Assembly (NCBI RefSeq): GCF_013314535.1
Contig: NZ_JABUAE010000001.1
Coordinates: 62,001 to 126,000 of the forward strand
Source: Bacillus sp. Xin1
GTDB taxonomy: Bacteria; Bacillota; Bacilli; Bacillales; Bacillaceae_G
Length of the DNA stretch: 64,000 bases
Reading direction: 5' to 3'
Of this stretch, positions 57,097-64,000 are shown piece after piece. A program made the translations under genes and the position numbers. The first letter of the stretch is position 1; each line of letters begins with the position of its first letter. The notes under the pieces were generated by a model that did not search any database, was not told where the DNA came from, and saw only the letters and a list, made by a program, of their open reading frames with translations.

Positions 57097-57197
57097 TTTT
57101 CATTAAAAATAACTATTGCTGTTATTATGGATAAATCCCCCATTTCCGGAAAAACTACAAATGGAAGTTTTATTTTGCTTAGAAGAGGTGAGCGGAA

Positions 57198-57728
57198 ATG
57201 AAATTCATGATGATTGCAGTTCAAGTCGTAATCGCTATGTTTTGTTTATATCATGAATCAAGTGTGATGGCTGAGTCTTCTGTACCAAAAGTCACGCAAA
57301 AAGAACCTCAAGTTACGATTCTATTAGAGCGTATGTATGTAGATGGAGAAGTAAGTGAGGAGATTTTTACTGAAAAAGTAGCAAACTTAGAACAGTTTCT
57401 TCAGCAGTACAAAGAATGGCAACTTGTTGATCGTGATGATACACAAATTGTATTACAAAAAAAGGTAGATGATATTTCACCACTACTTAAAACGAGTGGA
57501 TATTTTGGTGTTTCTAATGAGGGAATACTGCAAATTTTTAATGGGGTGCCAAAAGAAGATAATGCGATTCATTCATTCTTTCAAATTGATATGAAAAAGC
57601 TAGAAAGTTATGAACGAGCAGAGTTAAAACGCGGTATTCGCATCAAGTCCAAAGAACGTTTTGTGAAGACGATTGAGAAGATGAAGCAGTATGCAGTACA
57701 AAATAAGAAAAATAGCAGCTCGGGATGA
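57198..57728 (+). CDS. bofC: forespore regulator BofC
   Basis: A 176-aa secreted protein that, in B. subtilis, slows SpoIVB signalling and so delays pro-sigma-K processing. A signal peptide (about 1-25, FMMIAVQVVIAMFCLYHESS) is followed by an N-terminal beta-grasp-like domain (TILLERMYVDGEVSEEI) and the BofC C-terminal domain (YFGVSNEGILQIFNG). RBS agaggtgag lies 7 nt before the ATG. It is upstream of ruvAB as in B. subtilis, but a convergent iron-transport gene has been placed between them. Confidence 0.88.
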   Translation: MKFMMIAVQVVIAMFCLYHESSVMAESSVPKVTQKEPQVTILLERMYVDGEVSEEIFTEKVANLEQFLQQYKEWQLVDRDDTQIVLQKKVDDISPLLKTSGYFGVSNEGILQIFNGVPKEDNAIHSFFQIDMKKLESYERAELKRGIRIKSKERFVKTIEKMKQYAVQNKKNSSSG

Positions 57729-57747
57729 GCTGCTATTTTTCTTATTT
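57701..57747. terminator. bidirectional terminator between bofC and the iron-binding lipoprotein
   Basis: AAATAAGAAAAATAGCAGCTC (21 nt, ending 57721) is a perfect complement of 57727-57747. The stem covers the 3' ends of both convergent genes, and A/T-runs serve both directions. Confidence 0.9.
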
Positions 57748-58686
57748 GTTTTTATCTAAAATTTGTTTTGCAATTTCATCAATTAGCATATCTTTTCCGA
57801 TTGGATTGAATGCTTTTGTGTTAAAGACTTCATTGCTTACTTCGTAAACATGATTATTTTTTACAGCTTTATTATCTTTCCAAACAGCGCTGTTTTTGTA
57901 GTCGTCAAACACTTTATCTGCCTCGCCACCAAAGTTTACGATAAACATTTGATCAGGCTGGAATGCAACAAGACCTTCTAGTGATACTTGTGCCATCGTT
58001 TGTTTTAAATCTGTACCTTTCGTTGCAGGAAGCTTTAAATCGTTAAAGAGAATATCACCATATCCGAAACTACCATATACACGGAAGTTTTGCGGTGTTA
58101 CAGCAAGGAACATAAAGTTCTCATCTTTTGTTTTCTCTTTAATTTTTTTAGATAAGGAAGCAGCTTTTTTATCGTAATCTGCAATCCATTTATCTGCTTT
58201 TTTCTCTTCGTCAAATAGCTTGCCTACTTCTTTAAATTTACCGCGCCAGTTTTCTAAGTTTGTTTCTAAAACAACTGTAGGTGCAACTTTTAATAGTTGA
58301 TCATAAATTTTCAATTGACGGTTGTTTAAAATAATTAAGTCTGGTTTTAAAGCAGTAACCGCTTCTAAATCGACTTTAGGTGCCCAGTACCAACCAACTG
58401 CTTTTACACCTTCTAGTTCTTTTTGTAAATGATTTTGGATTTTATCTTTATACGTGTTGGCAGTACCAACTGGTTTATGACCAAGAAGTAATAATTCTTC
58501 AGATGATCCAGATAAATCAACAATTCTTTTTGGATTTGTCGGAATTTCAACTTCTCCTTTTGCATGTTTTACAACTTTTGTTTTTGGTTGTTCTTTTGCC
58601 TGTGATTCTTCTTTTTTAGAAGAGCAACCAACAATGGTAAGAACAACAAGAATGAGAGTAAGTAGAATAGATAGCTTGCGTTTCAT
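57742..58686 (-). CDS. iron(III)-siderophore ABC transporter substrate-binding lipoprotein
   Basis: A 314-aa periplasmic-binding-type lipoprotein (FeuA/FhuD-like, class III fold). The signal peptide and lipobox TIVGC give Cys21. The first lobe starts KRIVDLSGSSEELLLLG, a long helix joins the lobes, and the second lobe runs from about 185. No permease or ATPase gene is adjacent, so it must use a transporter encoded elsewhere. A consensus Fur box lies 27 nt upstream of the start. The exact siderophore cannot be told from sequence. Confidence 0.88.
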   Translation of the reverse strand: MKRKLSILLTLILVVLTIVGCSSKKEESQAKEQPKTKVVKHAKGEVEIPTNPKRIVDLSGSSEELLLLGHKPVGTANTYKDKIQNHLQKELEGVKAVGWYWAPKVDLEAVTALKPDLIILNNRQLKIYDQLLKVAPTVVLETNLENWRGKFKEVGKLFDEEKKADKWIADYDKKAASLSKKIKEKTKDENFMFLAVTPQNFRVYGSFGYGDILFNDLKLPATKGTDLKQTMAQVSLEGLVAFQPDQMFIVNFGGEADKVFDDYKNSAVWKDNKAVKNNHVYEVSNEVFNTKAFNPIGKDMLIDEIAKQILDKNK

Positions 58687-58713
58687 CTTGTATGTAACCC
58701 CTTTAATTAGTAT

Positions 58714-58728
58714 TGATAATCATTATCG
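58714..58728 (-). promoter_or_regulatory. Fur box
   Basis: TGATAATCATTATCG matches the 7-1-7 Fur box TGATAATnATTATCA with one mismatch at the last base. It lies directly upstream of the iron-binding lipoprotein gene, which should be repressed by Fur with iron. Confidence 0.85.
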
Positions 58729-58877
58729 CAATTGTAATATTAATTGGCACTATATCTTTCTGTCAATATTAAAAAAATGGAAAATCCAAATGGAGAACAT
58801 TTGTTGGGTCAGTCTCGCTTTTCCAGCATTAGATATGTTAAAATGGAATACATGATTTAAGAGGGAGAGATCGTATT

Positions 58878-59495
58878 TTGTTTGAATATGTTACAGGCTA
58901 TGTGGAATATGTAGGGCCAGAATATGTCGTTCTTGATCATAATGGAATTGGCTATCAAATTTTTACGCCAAATCCGTATGTATTCCAAAGAAGCAAGCAA
59001 GAAATTCGTGTATATACATATCATTATGTGAGAGAAGATATTATGGCGCTTTACGGATTTAAGACACGTGAGGAGCGTTTATTATTTACAAAACTCTTAG
59101 GTGTGTCAGGAATCGGGCCAAAAGGTGCGCTTGCAATTTTAGCTTCTGGTCAAACCGGACAGGTTGTACAGGCGATTGAACATGAGGATGAAAAATTCTT
59201 AGTGAAATTCCCGGGAGTCGGAAAGAAAACAGCACGTCAAATGATTTTAGACTTAAAAGGGAAGTTAGCGGATGTTGTACCAGATGTATTTGTTGATTTA
59301 TTCTCAGATGTAGAACGTTTTGACGAGAAGAAAGGCTCATCAGCTGAGCTTGACGAAGCGCTTGAAGCACTGCGTGCACTTGGCTATGCAGAACGAGAAG
59401 TAAATCGCGTTATACCGGAGTTATTAAAAGAATCACTTACGACGGATCAATATATTAAAAAGGCACTTAGTCTTTTACTAAATGGTAAGAGGTGA
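58878..59495 (+). CDS. ruvA: Holliday junction helicase subunit RuvA
   Basis: A 205-aa DNA-binding subunit that holds Holliday junctions and loads RuvB. N-terminal OB fold (1-62, [20 protein letters not shown]), two helix-hairpin-helix motifs ([16 protein letters not shown] and [16 protein letters not shown]) and a C-terminal domain III (about 155-205) that touches RuvB. TTG start with gagggaga upstream. ruvB begins 5 nt downstream. Confidence 0.96.
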   Translation: MFEYVTGYVEYVGPEYVVLDHNGIGYQIFTPNPYVFQRSKQEIRVYTYHYVREDIMALYGFKTREERLLFTKLLGVSGIGPKGALAILASGQTGQVVQAIEHEDEKFLVKFPGVGKKTARQMILDLKGKLADVVPDVFVDLFSDVERFDEKKGSSAELDEALEALRALGYAEREVNRVIPELLKESLTTDQYIKKALSLLLNGKR

Positions 59496-59500
59496 GTAGA

Positions 59501-60502
59501 ATGGACGAACGTCTCCTTTCAGGAGAATCGGCATATGAAGATGCGGATTTAGAATATTCGTTACGGCCACAGACGCTCCGTCAGTATATTGGCCAAGATA
59601 AGGCAAAGCATAATTTAGAGGTGTTTATTGAGGCGGCGAAAATGCGTGAGGAGACATTGGATCACGTACTATTATACGGACCGCCAGGACTTGGTAAAAC
59701 GACGCTTGCGAATATTATCGCTAATGAAATGGGCGTTAATATTCGAACAACGTCAGGTCCAGCAATCGAGCGTCCAGGGGATTTAGCGGCAGTATTAACG
59801 GCGCTTCAACCTGGTGATGTACTATTTATTGATGAAATTCATCGCCTGCACCGATCGATTGAAGAAGTGTTATATCCAGCGATGGAGGATTTTTGCCTTG
59901 ATATTGTCATTGGTAAAGGACCAACTGCAAGATCTGTAAGGCTTGATTTACCACCGTTCACATTAGTTGGTGCAACAACACGTGCAGGTGCTTTATCAGC
60001 GCCGCTCCGTGACCGATTTGGCGTGTTATCACGATTAGAGTATTATACAGTAGATCAACTTTCGGCGATTGTAGAGCGGACAGCAGAGGTGTTTGAAGTT
60101 GAAATAGACTCATTAGCTGCTTTAGAAATTGCAAGGCGTGCGCGTGGTACGCCGCGTATCGCGAACCGATTATTAAGACGCGTGCGTGATTTTGCGCAAG
60201 TTCGAGGCAACGGAACGATTACGATGGAAATTACTCAAATGGCATTAGAGCTCTTACAAGTCGATAAATTAGGGCTTGATCATATCGATCATAAGTTACT
60301 GCTTGGTATTATTGAAAAGTTCCGCGGTGGACCAGTCGGATTAGAGACTGTTTCAGCGACAATCGGGGAAGAATCTACGACGATTGAAGATGTATATGAA
60401 CCGTATTTACTTCAGATCGGTTTTTTACAACGAACACCAAGGGGACGAATCGTAACACCGCTTGCATATGACCATTTCGGAATGGAGATGCCAAAAGTAT
60501 GA
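59501..60502 (+). CDS. ruvB: Holliday junction branch-migration motor RuvB
   Basis: A 333-aa AAA+ motor. Walker A is GPPGLGKTT, Walker B is [10 protein letters not shown], sensor 1 is GATTRAG, and the C-terminal winged helix ends [18 protein letters not shown]. The ATG giving MDERLLSGE fits the family and has aagaggtgag upstream; a GTG three codons earlier is less likely. The stop overlaps the next start by four bases (ATGA). Confidence 0.97.
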   Translation: MDERLLSGESAYEDADLEYSLRPQTLRQYIGQDKAKHNLEVFIEAAKMREETLDHVLLYGPPGLGKTTLANIIANEMGVNIRTTSGPAIERPGDLAAVLTALQPGDVLFIDEIHRLHRSIEEVLYPAMEDFCLDIVIGKGPTARSVRLDLPPFTLVGATTRAGALSAPLRDRFGVLSRLEYYTVDQLSAIVERTAEVFEVEIDSLAALEIARRARGTPRIANRLLRRVRDFAQVRGNGTITMEITQMALELLQVDKLGLDHIDHKLLLGIIEKFRGGPVGLETVSATIGEESTTIEDVYEPYLLQIGFLQRTPRGRIVTPLAYDHFGMEMPKV

Positions 60503-60699
60503 CGGATATGCCGAAGTTGCTTATTACGGCGGGTATCCTTCTCATTGTCGTGGGAATAGCTTGGAAGTTTATCGGGAGGCTTCCAGGCGATATTTTTGTG
60601 AAAAAAGGAAACGTTACCTTTTATTTTCCGATCATTACATGTATTGTGTTAAGTATTGTATTATCTTTTATTATGTATATAATAAATCGATTTAAATAG
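60499..60699 (+). CDS. DUF2905 small membrane protein
   Basis: A 66-aa protein with two membrane helices (about 6-24 and 42-62) and the DUF2905 motif [13 protein letters not shown] between them. It overlaps ruvB by four bases and precedes queA by 18 nt, so it belongs to the ruvAB-queA-tgt-yajC operon. Its role is unknown; association with ruvB and queA is common in Firmicutes. Confidence 0.88.
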   Translation: MTDMPKLLITAGILLIVVGIAWKFIGRLPGDIFVKKGNVTFYFPIITCIVLSIVLSFIMYIINRFK

Positions 60700-60717
60700 A
60701 AATAGGTGGCTATAGTT

Positions 60718-62924
<2,207 letters not shown>

Positions 62925-62951
62925 TACATAATTTAAAAGGAGGAACAAAAA

Positions 62952-63212
62952 ATGAATCCAGGTATGATGAATATTGTCATGATCGTTGCGATGTTTGCGA
63001 TTTTCTATTTCTTATTAATTCGCCCGCAGCAAAAGCGTCAAAAGGCAGTAGCTCAAATGCAAAGTGAATTACAAAAAGGTGATGCGATTGTAACAATCGG
63101 TGGCTTGCACGGTACAATCGAATCAGTAGATGACACTACGATTGTAATTAAATCTGGTGGTTCACATTTAACATTCGATCGCAATGCGATTCGTGAAGTT
63201 GTGAAGAAGTAA
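62952..63212 (+). CDS. yajC: preprotein translocase accessory subunit YajC
   Basis: An 86-aa protein with one N-terminal membrane helix (about 5-22, ending YFLLIRPQQKRQK) and a small soluble domain (GDAIVTIGGLHGTIESVDD). It associates with SecDF-YidC. tgt-yajC order is conserved in bacteria. RBS aaggagg lies 8 nt before the ATG; a terminator follows. Confidence 0.95.
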   Translation: MNPGMMNIVMIVAMFAIFYFLLIRPQQKRQKAVAQMQSELQKGDAIVTIGGLHGTIESVDDTTIVIKSGGSHLTFDRNAIREVVKK

Positions 63213-63216
63213 CAGT

Positions 63217-63246
63217 AAAAAGCCCTGCTAATAGCAGGGCTTTTTA
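63217..63246. terminator. terminator after yajC
   Basis: AAAAAGCCCTGCTA pairs with TAGCAGGGCTTTTT. It can also serve the convergent gene ending at 63244. Confidence 0.92.
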
Positions 63247-63627
63247 ATTCGAGTGTTTCGTCATGTTAACGCCGAATATACCACCAATTGTACTTGCCCC
63301 CATTAACATAAGTTGATAGAGAAGCTGTGAGTTGGATAGAGCGTGTGAGAAACCTAAGTAGCTGACGAGAAAAACAAGAATTGTAAAGGTAAGTCCGGTT
63401 GTGAAACCGACTAACCATCCTCTACCTTGTGCCTTTTTACCAGCGACAAAGCCAGAGATGAGGGTAGAGAGGATTGCAAATATGAAAAGAGTAATTGCCA
63501 ATGCTCCTTCACTAATGTTTGTGAATTTTAATAAAAGTGCAATCACCATACTTGTAACAGAAGCAAGTATTAATAAAGTGATAATACCAAACCCAATTGC
63601 TGTAGATAACTTTTTCGTTCCATCCAT
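63244..63627 (-). CDS. TIGR04086-family membrane protein (YrzE-like)
   Basis: A 127-aa protein with four predicted membrane helices (about 10-32, 42-64, 70-92 and 100-122). A GFVAGKKAQGRGWLVGF loop and the general plan match the TIGR04086 / B. subtilis YrzE family, which occupies the same place near yajC. Function unknown. RBS aaaggggga lies upstream of the ATG on the minus strand. Confidence 0.82.
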   Translation of the reverse strand: MDGTKKLSTAIGFGIITLLILASVTSMVIALLLKFTNISEGALAITLFIFAILSTLISGFVAGKKAQGRGWLVGFTTGLTFTILVFLVSYLGFSHALSNSQLLYQLMLMGASTIGGIFGVNMTKHSN

Positions 63628-63741
63628 GATAAATTCCCCCTTTTTAATACAAGCATATTTTCAATTCTTGTAAGTTAGACTAGTTTCTTTTTTGCTGGTT
63701 AAACTACGTCGTAGAAGAAAGAAATAGAAAGGGGATTACAG

Positions 63742-64000
63742 ATGGAACTATGGGGAACTGCCTTTCGAACAGTTCTATTGTATTTCATTATGTTACTTAT
63801 TTTTCGTGTTATGGGAAAACGAGAAATTGGTGAACTCAGTATTTTGGATTTGGTTGTTTTTATTATGTTAGGTGAACTTGCTGTATTAGGAATTATCGAT
63901 GCTGATCGCCCTGTATGGGATCAAATTGTTCCTATGGCAGTAATTGTGATTATTCAAATGGTGTTAGCATACGCTTCTCTGAAAAGTGGGAAAATCCGAC
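63742..64000 (+). CDS. DUF421 membrane protein, YrbG-like (partial, runs off window)
   Basis: The first 86 residues of a membrane protein: [20 protein letters not shown] with further helices, and the DUF421 signature [20 protein letters not shown]. The RBS aaagggg lies about 9 nt before the ATG. B. subtilis YrbG, of the same family, lies next to yrzE. Members have three N-terminal helices and a cytoplasmic C-terminal domain, which is beyond the window end. Role unclear; relatives are spore-associated in Bacillus. Confidence 0.88.
   Translation, partial: MELWGTAFRTVLLYFIMLLIFRVMGKREIGELSILDLVVFIMLGELAVLGIIDADRPVWDQIVPMAVIVIIQMVLAYASLKSGKIR

Noticed and set aside
58714-58728. PerR box instead of a Fur box
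   Set aside because: TGATAATCATTATCG fits the Fur form (TGATAAT half-sites); the downstream product is an iron-binding lipoprotein, which also favours Fur.

Overview
The window is chromosomal DNA of a low-GC, endospore-forming Firmicute, almost certainly a member of the Bacillus cereus group. The evidence is protein sequence and gene order (trigger factor-clpX-lonB-lonA-engB, hemAXCDBL, spoVID-ysxE-valS, folC-spoIIB-maf-radC-mreBCD-minCD-spoIVFA/FB, rplU-prp-rpmA-spo0B-obg, pheA, niaR-nifS/nadBCA-safA, bofC-ruvAB-queA-tgt-yajC). This is the B. subtilis backbone with B. cereus-type differences: an RNase E/G gene, a two-component/ABC module between obg and pheA, a long repetitive SafA, an ohrR-ohrA pair and interspersed roughly 95-bp intergenic repeats. 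No prophage, insertion sequence, CRISPR array or large defence island is visible.

Layout. 1-438: end of a tRNA cluster, with the 3' end of tRNA-Gly and then a tRNA-Arg(UCU) gene split in its anticodon by a 286-nt group I intron. 448-3158: yvbH-like gene, a poorly conserved stretch of tiny ORFs, and ysoA. 3183-11258: protein quality control (tig, clpX, lonB, lonA, engB). 11264-12168: peroxide-responsive ohrR-ohrA with its operator. 12400-18817: haem operon hemAXCDBL behind a perfect PerR box. 18865-21545: spore coat/morphogenesis genes spoVID and ysxE. 21758-28858: T-box-controlled valS, folC, spoIIB, maf, radC. 29018-34777: cell shape and division-site genes (mreBCD, minCD) and the sigma-K processing pair spoIVFA/spoIVFB. 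34846-39289: rng, then the L21 leader, rplU-prp-rpmA, spo0B-obg. 39354-45871: Bce-type two-component system and ABC transporter with two consecutive permeases. 45948-47626: pheA and a MOSC protein. 47663-53243: NAD biosynthesis (niaR-nifS divergent from nadBCA). 53421-56278: safA and a CoxA-like lipoprotein. 56886-57096: candidate structured small RNA. 57198-64000: bofC, a Fur-box-preceded iron-siderophore binding lipoprotein, ruvAB, queA-tgt-yajC and two membrane proteins, the last cut by the window edge.

Themes. Sporulation genes (lonB, spoVID, ysxE, spoIIB, spoIVFA/FB, spo0B, safA, coxA-like, bofC) are interleaved with housekeeping operons. Three metal/peroxide regulatory sites can be read directly: an OhrR-type palindrome, a 15-nt PerR box before hemA and a Fur box before the iron-binding lipoprotein. 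Structured RNA control is seen in the split tRNA, the valS T-box (specifier GUC), the L21 leader and the stand-alone RNA near 56.9-57.0 kb. The two observations I consider most worth following are the group I intron inside the tRNA-Arg anticodon and the unassigned structured RNA upstream of bofC.
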